Shown: positions 50,619-59,532, counted from the first letter of the stretch. The stretch is 64,000 bases of DNA from Hydrogenovibrio sp965140365 (GCA_965140365.1 OZ223196.1), one strand, 5' to 3'. Program-made: numbers and translations. The notes: generated by a model from the letters alone, not told the origin.

Positions 50619-53192
50619 ATGTTAGAAGCCTATCGTCAACATGTGGCTGAACGTGAAGCGGAAGGAATTCCACCGTTACCGATGGATGCGGAGCAAACAG
50701 CACAACTGGTTGAATTGATTAAAAACCCACCGGCGGGTGAAACGGATTTTGTATTGGATTTGTTTGTGAACCGTGTGCCGCCGGGCGTTGACGAGGCGTC
50801 TTACGTGAAAGCCAGCTTTTTGGCGGACGTGGCGGCGGGCAAAGTGTCTGTTGATTTGATTTCCCCGGTGAAAGCCACCTTCTTGTTGGGCACCATGCTA
50901 GGCGGTTATAACGTTCAGCCGTTGATCGGTTTGCTGGACAGCGAGAACGCCGAAGTGGCCGAAGAAGCGGTGAAAGCCCTTTCCAAAACTTTGCTGGTGT
51001 ATGAAGCCTATCACGACGTGGTGGAAAAATCGAAAACCAACGATTACGCCATGCAGGTATTGAAGTCCTGGGCTAACGCCGAATGGTTCCTGGATAAGCC
51101 TAAGATGCCGGAAAAAATTACCGTCACCGTCTTTAAAGTGGAAGGCGAAACCAATACCGATGATTTGTCGCCAGCCACAGCGGCTTGGTCACGCCCGGAC
51201 ATTCCGTTGCACGCCAAGGAAATGCTGAAAGCGCGCATGGACGATGTGGACGGCACCATTGCCGAACTGGAAGCCAAAGGTCACCCGGTCGCTTATGTGG
51301 GCGACGTGGTGGGAACCGGTTCATCGCGTAAATCGGCGATGAACTCGGTGATGTGGTTCTTCGGTAACGACATCCCTTACGTGCCGAACAAACGCCAAGG
51401 CGGCGTGGTGTTGGGCGGCAAAATCGCACCGATTTTCTTCAATACGGCGGAAGATTCCGGTTCTTTGCCGATTGAATGTGAAGTGGATAATTTGAACATG
51501 GGTGACGTCATCACGATTCATCCATACGACGGGAAAATCACCAACGAAGCGGGCGAGGTGGTTTCCACCTTTGAATTGGCACCGGACACCATGCCGGACG
51601 AAGTGCGTGCCGGTGGGCGTGTGCCGTTGATTATCGGCCGTGGTTTGACCGATAAGTCGCGTGAAGCACTGGGCATGGAACCGTCTGATGTCTTTATTCG
51701 CCCGACCGATAAATCCCAAGCGGATTTCGGTTATACGCTGGCTCAGAAAATGGTCGGTAAAGCCTGTGGTGTCGAAGGTGTACGTCCTGGTATGTATTGC
51801 GAACCGCGCATGACCACGGTTGGGTCGCAAGACACCACCGGTGCCATGACGCGTGACGAAATGAAAGAATTGGCCTGTTTGGGCTTCTCGGCAGATTTGG
51901 TGATGCAGTCGTTCTGTCACACCGCCGCTTACCCGAAACCGGTGGATGTGAAATTGCAGCATTCCTTGCCGGACTTCATGACCAGCCGTGGCGGCGTGGT
52001 CTTACGTCCGGGTGACGGGGTGATTCACTCCTGGTTGAACCGTTTGTTGTTGCCGGATACCGTCGGTACCGGTGGCGATTCGCACACCCGTTTCCCAATC
52101 GGGATTTCTTTCCCGGCGGGCTCAGGCCTGGTGGCTTTTGCCGCTACCTTGGGCGTGATGCCGTTGAACATGCCGGAATCGGTTTTGGTGCGTTTCAAAG
52201 GACAAATGCAGCCGGGCATTACCTTACGTGATTTGGTGAATGCCATTCCATATCAAGCGATTCAGGACGGTTTGCTGACGGTTGAGAAGAAAGGCAAGAA
52301 AAACATCTTTAACGGCCGTGTTCTGGAAATCGAAGGCTTGGAGCATTTGAAAGTGGAGCAGGCGTTTGAGTTGTCCGACGCGTCCGCCGAGCGTTCCGCC
52401 AACGGCTGTGTGGTGAAGCTGAGCGAAGAACCGATTATCGAATACCTGAAGTCCAATATGGCGTTGATTGACTGGATGGTTGAAAACGGTTATCAGGATG
52501 CCAAGACCCTGTTACGTCGTCGTGACGAAATGCAGGCGTGGATTGATAACCCTGAGTTGATGGAAGCGGATGCCGATGCGGATTACGCGGCGGTGATCGA
52601 AATCGACTTGGAAACCATTAAAGAGCCAATTGTGGCGTGCCCGAACGATCCGGACGACGTGAAACTGATGTCTGACGTGGAAAACGCTAAAATCGACGAA
52701 GTGTTCATTGGTTCCTGTATGACCAATATTGGTCATTACCGTGCCGCCGGTAAGGTGCTGGAGCAAATGGGCAATGTGCCGACCCGTTTGTGGATTGCGC
52801 CGCCGACGAAGATGGACGAACGTCAGTTGATTGAAGAAGGCTATTACAGCATTTACGGACGTGTGGGTGCACGGACTGAAATGCCGGGTTGTTCCTTGTG
52901 TATGGGGAACCAGGCGCGTGTCGCCGACGGCGCGACGGTCTTTTCGACCTCGACCCGTAACTTCCCGAACCGCTTAGGTAACGGCGCAAATGTTTATCTG
53001 GGGTCGGCGGAGCTGGCGGCGGTATGTTCGGTTTTAGGTCGTATTCCGACTGTGGCCGAGTATATGGAAGCTGTGTCGATGCTGGATACCATGTCGGATG
53101 ATGTTTACCGCTATCTGCAATTCGACGAAATGGCCGACTACAAAGTGGAAGAACCGAAGAAATTGTCGGACATCGGCGTGGCCGTCGCGTAA
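50619..53192 (+). CDS. acnB: Aconitate hydratase B
   Basis: 857 residues, standard AcnB length. An N-terminal HEAT-like region precedes the swivel domain (TDDLSPATAAWSRPDIPLHA). Iron-sulfur ligands lie in FIGSCMTNIGHYR and GCSLCMGNQAR, and GDSHTRFPIG holds active-site residues. It interconverts citrate and isocitrate in the TCA cycle and can act as an iron-responsive RNA-binding protein. ATG at 50619 after TGGAGAGAGT. TATGAT near 50568 may be its -10. Ends at a strong terminator. Confidence 0.98.
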   Translation: MLEAYRQHVAEREAEGIPPLPMDAEQTAQLVELIKNPPAGETDFVLDLFVNRVPPGVDEASYVKASFLADVAAGKVSVDLISPVKATFLLGTMLGGYNVQPLIGLLDSENAEVAEEAVKALSKTLLVYEAYHDVVEKSKTNDYAMQVLKSWANAEWFLDKPKMPEKITVTVFKVEGETNTDDLSPATAAWSRPDIPLHAKEMLKARMDDVDGTIAELEAKGHPVAYVGDVVGTGSSRKSAMNSVMWFFGNDIPYVPNKRQGGVVLGGKIAPIFFNTAEDSGSLPIECEVDNLNMGDVITIHPYDGKITNEAGEVVSTFELAPDTMPDEVRAGGRVPLIIGRGLTDKSREALGMEPSDVFIRPTDKSQADFGYTLAQKMVGKACGVEGVRPGMYCEPRMTTVGSQDTTGAMTRDEMKELACLGFSADLVMQSFCHTAAYPKPVDVKLQHSLPDFMTSRGGVVLRPGDGVIHSWLNRLLLPDTVGTGGDSHTRFPIGISFPAGSGLVAFAATLGVMPLNMPESVLVRFKGQMQPGITLRDLVNAIPYQAIQDGLLTVEKKGKKNIFNGRVLEIEGLEHLKVEQAFELSDASAERSANGCVVKLSEEPIIEYLKSNMALIDWMVENGYQDAKTLLRRRDEMQAWIDNPELMEADADADYAAVIEIDLETIKEPIVACPNDPDDVKLMSDVENAKIDEVFIGSCMTNIGHYRAAGKVLEQMGNVPTRLWIAPPTKMDERQLIEEGYYSIYGRVGARTEMPGCSLCMGNQARVADGATVFSTSTRNFPNRLGNGANVYLGSAELAAVCSVLGRIPTVAEYMEAVSMLDTMSDDVYRYLQFDEMADYKVEEPKKLSDIGVAVA

Positions 53193-53211
53193 GCGTCTGT
53201 CATTCCCCCAT

Positions 53212-53240
53212 AAAAAAACCGCCTTAATGGCGGTTTTTTT
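53212..53240 (+). terminator. acnB terminator
   Basis: AAAAAAACCGCC-TTAAT-GGCGGTTTTTTT, perfect stem with A- and T-runs, 20 bases after the stop. Confidence 0.93.
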
Positions 53241-53290
53241 ATGTCTGCTATATGTCTGTTATATGTCTGTTATGTCTGTTATGTCTGTCA
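53241..53290. repeat. Tandem repeats of ATGTCTGT(T/TAT)
   Basis: Five head-to-tail units after the acnB terminator: two of 11 bases (ATGTCTGCTAT, ATGTCTGTTAT) and three of 9 bases (ATGTCTGTT twice, ATGTCTGTC). Non-coding, 41 bases from the stop of the convergent diguanylate-cyclase gene. Confidence 0.85.
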
Positions 53291-53330
53291 TTTGGATTGG
53301 CGGAGCAGGCCTGGTCGGTTTTCAGTTTGA

Positions 53331-54911
53331 TTAACCGACGGAGACGCGGTTACGACCTTTTTCTTTGGAGCGGTACAATAAACCATCGCCACGGTGCATC
53401 AAGCTTTCTGCCGTATCTTTGGGGTTTAATTCCGTCACCCCAAAGCTGGATGTGATTTTCAAGCCGTGAATATCCAAGTTTTCCAGCGTCTTACGCAGGC
53501 GTTCGGCCACTTTTTCGGCATCTTCCAAATAGGTTTCCGGTAACAGTATCACGAACTCTTCGCCGCCCCAACGTGCAAAAACGTCTTTACTGGTGAGGCC
53601 GTCTTCCACGGTGCGAGCAATGGTGGTCAGCACTTTGTCGCCCATTAGGTGGCCGTGGTTGTCGTTAATTTGTTTGAAGTGGTCAATGTCAAAGAACACC
53701 AGACTCAGGGGTGTTTGTTTGGATTGACTGCGTTTCATGTGTTCATTTAACGCGCGTTTAAATACATTGCGATTTGGCAGATTGGTCAAGCTGTCGGTAC
53801 GTGCCATTTTGTGTAACTGGCGTTTTTGATGAATCTGGTTGCGCAGATAGAAGAAGGTCAACAAGCTGATAATGAACAGAAAGCTTTCATTGACCAGATT
53901 GATTTTCATAAAGTTTTCGGTGACGATGCGAAGCCCCGGTTCTTCAATGTAATTGATGATGTAGCCAACGGCTTGGTCTTCAATGTTTTTCAGTGGGAAA
54001 AGACTGACTAGGTAATAGGTTTGGCTGATGGGCGTAACGAAATGGCAGACCGAACAGTGCCCCAGTTTAGATTGCAGTTCGTCACGGAGGTTGTCATTAA
54101 TGGCGTCAATCCGTTTCGGGGGAATGGTGTTTGGACGATTCTCGTGGTATTGCACTCTTTTATCCACCAGGTATTGATCGGACACTTTTGAGAGTGCGTA
54201 ATTGTTCTGTTCGCTTTCAAACACTTTTTGTTTGATTAAATCTTTTTTCAGCAATAACTCGTGCGCTTCGTTGTGATCGTGCGTAATGAGGTTGTAGATG
54301 GCGTCGATGGAGAAGGAAACTTCCACGCTGCCGACCAGTTCTCCCTGGTAGTGCAACGGATATACGTGACGAAAACCATTAAAAATACGACCTTCTTCAA
54401 ACCCGAAAACCGGTTTTTTGGTTTTGTGAACCTGAGCAATGCTGTAACGGGCATTCGATAAGTCATCGCCGAATAGCGAAGGGCGGTGGAAGCGCAGAAA
54501 GCTGGTGTTATCCGGAAGATGGAAATGCAATTGTCGAATGTACTCAGTTTTGAGTAAGCGGTACAAAGGCTCCAGTCGGCTGTAAAGGGCTTGTCGTGTT
54601 TTGTTACGAACCGCTTTATCACCATGATACGCCTTAGCCATCAGGCGAAGAATATCGTTTTGATTGATGGCGGCCGTAAAAATCACATCGGCATTGATTT
54701 GTAGTGCTTTTGTACTGGCATTGAAACTGTTGATTTCTTGCTGAGTGGCGTAGTGAATCAGATGTTGTTTTTGCGTGTTGTAATTGGTGTAGGTAATCCA
54801 AGTGCTGCCAAGGCTTAATAATATGAAAACCGTAATAGAAACGATTAAGGCCAACCGCCGGGGAGGTAGGTTTTTCCAGCGTCGGAAAGTTCTTTTGGCA
54901 GGTGTGGACAT
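53331..54911 (-). CDS. Diguanylate cyclase with periplasmic sensor carrying a CXXCH motif
   Basis: 526 residues. TM1 at about residues 18-40, a periplasmic Cache-like domain (about 45-335), TM2 (about 340-358) and a GGDEF domain with active RWGGEEFVILLP near 447-459; DSLTNLPNRNVF marks its start. The periplasmic part ends with GHCSVCHF (CSVCH at 286-290, bases 54042-54056), the heme-c attachment motif, so the sensor may bind heme covalently. No RxxD inhibitory site precedes GGEEF. I chose ATG at 54911; a GTG at 54929 is in frame. It should make cyclic di-GMP in response to a periplasmic redox or gas signal (inference). Confidence 0.9.
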   Translation of the reverse strand: MSTPAKRTFRRWKNLPPRRLALIVSITVFILLSLGSTWITYTNYNTQKQHLIHYATQQEINSFNASTKALQINADVIFTAAINQNDILRLMAKAYHGDKAVRNKTRQALYSRLEPLYRLLKTEYIRQLHFHLPDNTSFLRFHRPSLFGDDLSNARYSIAQVHKTKKPVFGFEEGRIFNGFRHVYPLHYQGELVGSVEVSFSIDAIYNLITHDHNEAHELLLKKDLIKQKVFESEQNNYALSKVSDQYLVDKRVQYHENRPNTIPPKRIDAINDNLRDELQSKLGHCSVCHFVTPISQTYYLVSLFPLKNIEDQAVGYIINYIEEPGLRIVTENFMKINLVNESFLFIISLLTFFYLRNQIHQKRQLHKMARTDSLTNLPNRNVFKRALNEHMKRSQSKQTPLSLVFFDIDHFKQINDNHGHLMGDKVLTTIARTVEDGLTSKDVFARWGGEEFVILLPETYLEDAEKVAERLRKTLENLDIHGLKITSSFGVTELNPKDTAESLMHRGDGLLYRSKEKGRNRVSVG

Positions 54912-55027
54912 GGTATAAAAATCAAACACAGTTAAGTTAAACGTTAATTATACCATTTCTGTTAAATAACATTAAAACTCAGTGGGTTATACCGTGATGT
55001 TTATGCCAGGTCGGACATTGAAAATGC

Positions 55028-55037
55028 CCAGGCCTGG
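55028..55037. repeat. CCAGGCCTGG palindrome downstream of the S49 peptidase gene
   Basis: On the minus strand: CGCCAGGCCTGGGCATTTTC, 30 bases after the peptidase stop, with a T-rich tail, so a likely weak terminator for it. Confidence 0.7.
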
Positions 55038-55066
55038 CGAAAAGAAAGGTTGTAGCCTGAGTACTC

Positions 55067-56005
55067 TCAGTGCATGGACGTGAAGTACATCGACAATTTG
55101 CTGGCGGTTTTGGCGCTGATGTCGCCCAGGAATTGCTCCATAAAACCTTTTTCGGTTTCGTAGTAACGGGTGTTGGTTTGTTTGATGACTTCACGCTCCA
55201 CGTAACCCATATCACCCAAACCATCAATCAAACCGTTTTCAACCGCTTCGTCACCCAACCAAACCAAACCGGTGAAGGTGTTTTTGTTTTCTTTCAAACG
55301 GTCACCACGGCCTTTTCGTACCGCGTCGATAAATTGTTCGTGGGTACGATCCAGAATGCGCTTCTGGAAGAACTCTCGGCCTTCTTTATCCACTGGGCCG
55401 AACGGGTTCAAAAAGGTTTTGTGTTCTCCGGCGTGCATCGAACGGTTTTCCACGCCGATTTTATCCATCAGACCCGTAAAGCCAAAGCTATCCATTCGCA
55501 CGCCGATGGAGCCGACCAGCGAGCCTTTGTTGGCGTAAATTTTATCCGCGGCCACGGCAATGTAATAACAACCGGAAGCACAGGCGTCTTCCACCACCAC
55601 GTAAACCGGTTTTTGATAGAGGTTTTTCAAACGGGTGATTTCATCATTAATCAATGCCGATTGCACCGGACTACCGCCAGGCGAATTGGCTTGGATAATG
55701 ACGGCTTCGGAATTCGGGTTTTTAAAGGCTTTATCCAATAATGGATTGAGTTTTTCCGCACTGGTGTAAGTGCCGGGCATAATCGCGCCTTCCAGTTTGA
55801 CTATCGCAACATGCTTATCGTTCCCCAATATTTCTTTTTCGGAGGGAAGTTGTTTGGAAAGCATGACCAATGTAACGATAATGTAAGTAATGACCGCGAG
55901 TTTCAGCAGGTTGGTCCAGCGGCGGCTCCAACGTTCCTGTTTGATGAATTTTTCCGCCGCTCCGGCCAATCGGTTCAAACCATCGTTTTGATTCGGATTC
56001 TCCAT
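55067..56005 (-). CDS. S49-family signal-peptide peptidase (SppA, short type)
   Basis: 312 residues. One N-terminal transmembrane helix (about 35-55, LLKLAVITYIIVTLVMLSK), then a ClpP-like core: VIIQANSPGGSPVQS, VYVVEDACASGCYYIAVAADKIYAN with the nucleophilic Ser, and GSLVGSIGVRM. It degrades leftover signal peptides or membrane fragments. A single-core S49 enzyme, shorter than E. coli SppA (618). I chose ATG at 56005; TTG at 56011 is in frame but less likely. Confidence 0.92.
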   Translation of the reverse strand: MENPNQNDGLNRLAGAAEKFIKQERWSRRWTNLLKLAVITYIIVTLVMLSKQLPSEKEILGNDKHVAIVKLEGAIMPGTYTSAEKLNPLLDKAFKNPNSEAVIIQANSPGGSPVQSALINDEITRLKNLYQKPVYVVVEDACASGCYYIAVAADKIYANKGSLVGSIGVRMDSFGFTGLMDKIGVENRSMHAGEHKTFLNPFGPVDKEGREFFQKRILDRTHEQFIDAVRKGRGDRLKENKNTFTGLVWLGDEAVENGLIDGLGDMGYVEREVIKQTNTRYYETEKGFMEQFLGDISAKTASKLSMYFTSMH

Positions 56006-56056
56006 TGACAATACCTTATAATGTGTCGAAATCCTGGCACGAAAATCGGGAATAAA

Positions 56057-56167
56057 ATGTTTCCCAAACGGCTATTGTTTTGCCGTTTCGTGCAGCGATT
56101 TCATAAATTATTTGAATATGACAGCCGGCGCCAGGCCGAGCTGATCGAACAAGAAGCCCCATTCTAA
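56057..56167 (+). CDS. Possible 36-residue basic small protein before uvrC
   Basis: ATG at 56057 with CGGGAATAAA upstream, TAA six bases before the uvrC start. Opens MFPKRLLFCRFVQRFHKLFEYD: basic, partly amphipathic. Position and ribosome-binding site are good, but there is no homology evidence; could be a leader ORF coupled to uvrC. Confidence 0.35.
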   Translation: MFPKRLLFCRFVQRFHKLFEYDSRRQAELIEQEAPF

Positions 56168-56172
56168 CCGAA

Positions 56173-58113
56173 ATGACAAAACAAGTAGATACTCAATTCG
56201 ACATCGACGCTTTTTTGAAAAACCTGACCGAACGGCCGGGCGTTTACATGATGAAAGATGCCGAGGGACAGATTATTTACGTCGGCAAGGCCAAGAATCT
56301 GAGGCGGCGGGTGTCGAGTTATTTCAAAAAACGTCATGATGCCATTAAAACCGAAGCAATGGTGGCGCAAATCGCCTCGATTGAGGTCACGGTCACGGAT
56401 ACCGAATCTGAAGCGCTGATTCTGGAAAACACCTTAATCAAACGCCATAAACCGCGTTACAACATCCTGTTCCGTGACGATAAATCCTATCCGTATATTT
56501 TCGTTTCCACCGGCAAAAAGTTTCCGTCATTGAGTTATCATCGCGGGGCCAAGCGTCGGGTGGGGCGTTATTTCGGGCCGTTTCCCAATGCCTCGGCGGT
56601 GCATCAAACCCTGCATGCCATCCAGAAAATCTTTCCGGTGCGCCAGTGTGCGGAAAGCGTGTTCAATCATCGTTCGCGGCCGTGTTTGCAATATCAGATC
56701 AAGCGCTGCTCCGGCCCGTGCGTAGAAGGCTTGGTTACCCAAGAGGAATACGACGAAGACGTGGCCAACACCATTGCGTTTTTGGAAGGCAAAAGCTTTG
56801 AGGTGATTGAAAACCTCGGCCATAAAATGCAAGCGGCCTCCGATGCGTTTGAGTTTGAAGCGGCGGCGGTGTATCGCGATAAAATCTCCGCGTTACGCGC
56901 CATTCAAAGCCAGCACTTGATTAACCAACCCGGCGCTAAAGACACAGACGTGGTTGCGATGGCCGAAGAGGCCAATCAGGTCTGTGTGTCGATTATGATG
57001 TATCGCGGTGGCAACCTTTGGGGCAGTCAGAACACTTTCCCGAAAACCGGCGGTCAGGAAGTCAATGCCGACGAAGTGATTACCGCCTTTATCAGCCAGC
57101 ATTACGCCGACTTTCCGGTGCCGCAATTATTAATGGTGTCCGAAGCGTTGGAAGATAAGGCCGCGTTGGAAAGCTGGTTGTCGGAAAAACGCCAAACCGA
57201 ACGTGAAACCGAACGACAAGCCGAGAAAACCGACTCGAAATCCGGCCCTAAAATAGCTTCAAAAACGGCTTCAAAAACCGCCGTTAAAGCCAGCGATAAA
57301 GTCAAAATTCGTCAAGCGAACTCGCAAACCGAAAAGGGCTTGATGAAACTGGCCATCACCAACGCCACCTCCGGCTTGAAACAGCAACTCACGCAAAAAG
57401 CCTCACAAGCCGAGCGGGTAAAAGCCTTGCAGGAAGTGCTGGCCTTGCCGGTGCCGCCGAACCATATGGAGTGTTTCGACATCAGTCATACTCAAGGCAA
57501 TCAAACCGTTGCCAGTTGCGTGGTGTTCAGTGAAGGCGTGCCCAACAGTAGTGCTTACCGCAAGTTCAATATCGAAGGCATTCAACCGGGCGATGATTAC
57601 GCGGCCATGCATCAGGCGTTGACGCGCCGTTACAGCCGAGTGAAAAAAGAAGGCTTGCCGATGGCGGACTTGATTGTCATCGACGGCGGGAAAGGGCAGC
57701 TCAATAAAGCCATCGAAGTTTTTAAAGCGTTGGAACTGGATAATGTGCCGCTCGTATCGGTCGCCAAAGGAGAAGGGCGAAAAGCAGGCCTGGAGATTTT
57801 GTACACGCCGTTTAACGAAGAAGGCATCGACCTGGAAGCCGACGATATCGCCTTGCATTTAATCAATTACATTCGCGACGAAGCGCACCGTTTCGCCATT
57901 ACCAGCCACCGCAGTCGTCGCCAGAAAGCGCAAACGCATTCCCGCCTGGAAGACATTCCCGGTGTCGGGGCGAAAACGCGCCACAAATTACTGACCCATT
58001 TTGGCGGCTTGAGCGAAGTCAAAAACGCCGCGGTCGCCGAGTTGCAGAAAGTGCCCGGCATCAGTCAGAAAATTGCGCAGACCATTTACGATTTCTTTCA
58101 TGGGGAAATCTGA
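56173..58113 (+). CDS. uvrC: Excinuclease ABC subunit C
   Basis: 646 residues. N-terminal GIY-YIG nuclease (RPGVYMMKDAEGQIIYVGKAKNLRRR), a Cys cluster (QCAESVFNHRSRPCLQYQIKRCSGPC), a UVR domain near 210-240, the RNase H-like C-terminal nuclease (ECFDISHTQGNQTVASCVVF, IDGGKGQLNKA) and helix-hairpin-helix repeats (DIPGVGAKTRHKLL, VPGISQKIAQTIYDFF). It cuts on both sides of UvrB-bound lesions in nucleotide-excision repair. About 35 residues longer than most, due to a Lys/Ser/Thr-rich insert near 335-380. ATG at 56173. Confidence 0.97.
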   Translation: MTKQVDTQFDIDAFLKNLTERPGVYMMKDAEGQIIYVGKAKNLRRRVSSYFKKRHDAIKTEAMVAQIASIEVTVTDTESEALILENTLIKRHKPRYNILFRDDKSYPYIFVSTGKKFPSLSYHRGAKRRVGRYFGPFPNASAVHQTLHAIQKIFPVRQCAESVFNHRSRPCLQYQIKRCSGPCVEGLVTQEEYDEDVANTIAFLEGKSFEVIENLGHKMQAASDAFEFEAAAVYRDKISALRAIQSQHLINQPGAKDTDVVAMAEEANQVCVSIMMYRGGNLWGSQNTFPKTGGQEVNADEVITAFISQHYADFPVPQLLMVSEALEDKAALESWLSEKRQTERETERQAEKTDSKSGPKIASKTASKTAVKASDKVKIRQANSQTEKGLMKLAITNATSGLKQQLTQKASQAERVKALQEVLALPVPPNHMECFDISHTQGNQTVASCVVFSEGVPNSSAYRKFNIEGIQPGDDYAAMHQALTRRYSRVKKEGLPMADLIVIDGGKGQLNKAIEVFKALELDNVPLVSVAKGEGRKAGLEILYTPFNEEGIDLEADDIALHLINYIRDEAHRFAITSHRSRRQKAQTHSRLEDIPGVGAKTRHKLLTHFGGLSEVKNAAVAELQKVPGISQKIAQTIYDFFHGEI

Positions 58114-58159
58114 GTATGAAAGCGTCTGGCTTATTCACCGTATTTATGACATCAGTCAA

Positions 58160-58328
58160 CTAGCCCGAATGTTTCATGAATTTTTGCTGAGATTGCGTAG
58201 AGCATTGGTTTCACAAGGAAATTTTCGAAGAAGTGTCGTATCCACGATTACGACCGACTGAGAAAATATTTCTTGTGGAATCAAGGAGCAAGCAAGGTCG
58301 GTGCAAATTTGTGAAATATTCGGGCTAG
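58160..58328. mobile_element. 169-bp palindromic MITE-like element
   Basis: The ends CTAGCCCGAATGTTTCATGA and ACAAATTTGC/GAAATATTCGGGCTAG (right end read on the plus strand as GCAAATTTGTGAAATATTCG + GGCTAG) are imperfect inverted repeats of about 26 bases. A second inner pair (TTTCACAAGGAAATTTTC and GAAAATATTTCTTGTGGAA) follows. No intact ORF; it fills most of the 353-base gap 58114-58467. It looks like a transposase-less derivative of an insertion sequence. I cannot name the family with certainty. Confidence 0.75.
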
Positions 58329-58467
58329 GGGTATGAACTTTTTACGAAACCCCGCCATTTATTGCCATACTCATGCGGGTCTATGGTAATATTTTTTGGA
58401 TTTTGACCGATAGACCGTCCGCCGGGCGGCGTTTTTACAAGCTAAAATAAAAAAGATTTAGAGTTTT

Positions 58468-59055
58468 ATGTCCCTGCAATCCTTACCTATGATGATGACG
58501 TGGTCTCGCGTACTACTGATTCCCGTTTTCTTGATGTGTTACTACGCTCCCATTGAGGATGCGCGTTTCTGGGCCGGGCTGGCCTTTATGATTGCGGCGA
58601 TTACCGATTGGTTCGACGGATTTCTGGCACGTAAACTCAATGTCAGCAGCAAGCTCGGCGCGTTTCTTGATCCGGTGGCCGATAAATTGATTGTCGCCGC
58701 CGCCCTGATTGTGGTGGCTGTGGAATATCAAAACCTTTGGGTCACCTTATCGGCCATCGTCATTATGATGCGCGAAGTCAGCATTTCCGCCTTGCGGGAA
58801 TGGATGGCGGAAAATAACGCCCGTGAAGTGGTGGCGGTGTCCAATCTGGGTAAAATCAAAACCGCCTCGCAATTGGCGGCGTTAACCTGGTTGTTGTACG
58901 GCGGTGAACTTTGGGGCGTGGATTGGGGCGCACTGGGCTTCCCGATGCTGTACTTCGCGGCGATTTTGACGATTATTACCTGGTATCAATACGGGCACGC
59001 CGCCTTGCCGGTGATTTTGGATACCTCGGCAGAAAACGCAAAAGACCCATCGTAA
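58468..59055 (+). CDS. pgsA: CDP-diacylglycerol-glycerol-3-phosphate 3-phosphatidyltransferase
   Basis: 195 residues, integral membrane. CDP-alcohol phosphotransferase signature: DWFDGFLARKLNVSSKLGAFLDPVADK. It makes phosphatidylglycerol phosphate, the committed step to phosphatidylglycerol and cardiolipin. Opening LPMMMTWSRVLLIPVF is typical. ATG at 58468; TTTAGAG upstream. The uvrC-pgsA pairing is widely conserved in gammaproteobacteria, here split by the MITE-like element. Confidence 0.96.
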   Translation: MSLQSLPMMMTWSRVLLIPVFLMCYYAPIEDARFWAGLAFMIAAITDWFDGFLARKLNVSSKLGAFLDPVADKLIVAAALIVVAVEYQNLWVTLSAIVIMMREVSISALREWMAENNAREVVAVSNLGKIKTASQLAALTWLLYGGELWGVDWGALGFPMLYFAAILTIITWYQYGHAALPVILDTSAENAKDPS

Positions 59056-59078
59056 TCAATAACTTGCGATATGATTTT

Positions 59079-59129
59079 GAAAACCCGAGTTTGGGGCGGT
59101 TAATTTTCCGTCACAGATTCGGGTTTTTT
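59079..59129 (+). terminator. pgsA terminator
   Basis: AAAACCCGA at 59080 pairs with TCGGGTTTT at 59119, followed by more T residues. The loop of about 30 bases is long for an intrinsic terminator. Confidence 0.65.
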
Positions 59130-59141
59130 CGTTAAAAAAGC

Positions 59142-59169
59142 TTGTAATTTTTCCGTCTCGCCCTATAAT
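59142..59169 (+). promoter_or_regulatory. Promoter of the tRNA Gly-Cys-Leu cluster
   Basis: TTGTAA at 59142-59147 and TATAAT at 59164-59169, spacing 16, ending 17 bases before the first tRNA. Confidence 0.75.
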
Positions 59170-59186
59170 ACGCCTTCATTACGAAT

Positions 59187-59261
59187 GCGGGAATAGCTCA
59201 GCGGTAGAGCACAACCTTGCCAAGGTTGGGGTCGCGAGTTCGATCCTCGTTTCCCGCTCCA
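59187..59261 (+). tRNA. tRNA-Gly (GCC)
   Basis: Acceptor GCGGGAA/TTCCCGC, D-arm AGCTCAGCGGTAGAGC, anticodon stem CAACC/GGTTG with loop TTGCCAA (anticodon GCC), T-loop GTTCGATCC, encoded CCA. Confidence 0.97.
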
Positions 59262-59264
59262 AAT

Positions 59265-59338
59265 GGCGGAATGGCAGAGTGGCTATGCAGCGGATTGCAA
59301 ATCCGTGGACCTCGGTTCGACTCCGGGTTCCGCCTCCA
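59265..59338 (+). tRNA. tRNA-Cys (GCA)
   Basis: Acceptor GGCGGAA/TTCCGCC, anticodon loop TTGCAAA (anticodon GCA) with stem GCGGA/TCCGT, T-loop GGTTCGACTCC, encoded CCA. Three bases after tRNA-Gly. Confidence 0.97.
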
Positions 59339-59376
59339 TTTTTCGGTTCTTCGTAATCCTCATTATTTTCTTGCCC

Positions 59377-59463
59377 GCCCAGGTGGCGAAATTGGTAGAC
59401 GCAAGGGACTTAAAATCCCTCGGTAGAAATACCGTGCCGGTTCGATTCCGGCCCTGGGCACCA
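59377..59463 (+). tRNA. tRNA-Leu (TAA)
   Basis: 87 bases, class II with a long variable arm. Acceptor GCCCAGG/CCTGGGC, anticodon loop CTTAAAA (anticodon TAA) with stem AGGGA/TCCCT, T-loop GGTTCGATTCC, encoded CCA. Confidence 0.97.
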
Positions 59464-59532
59464 TTTACAAAGCTTTACTTTCCTCCGTTTTATTTTTTCA
59501 GTATTTATCCATACATTCTTCGGCATTTGCCT

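Noticed and set aside
58073..58261. Plus-strand frame of 62 codons after uvrC
   Set aside because: It starts inside uvrC and runs into the MITE-like element; no conserved features.
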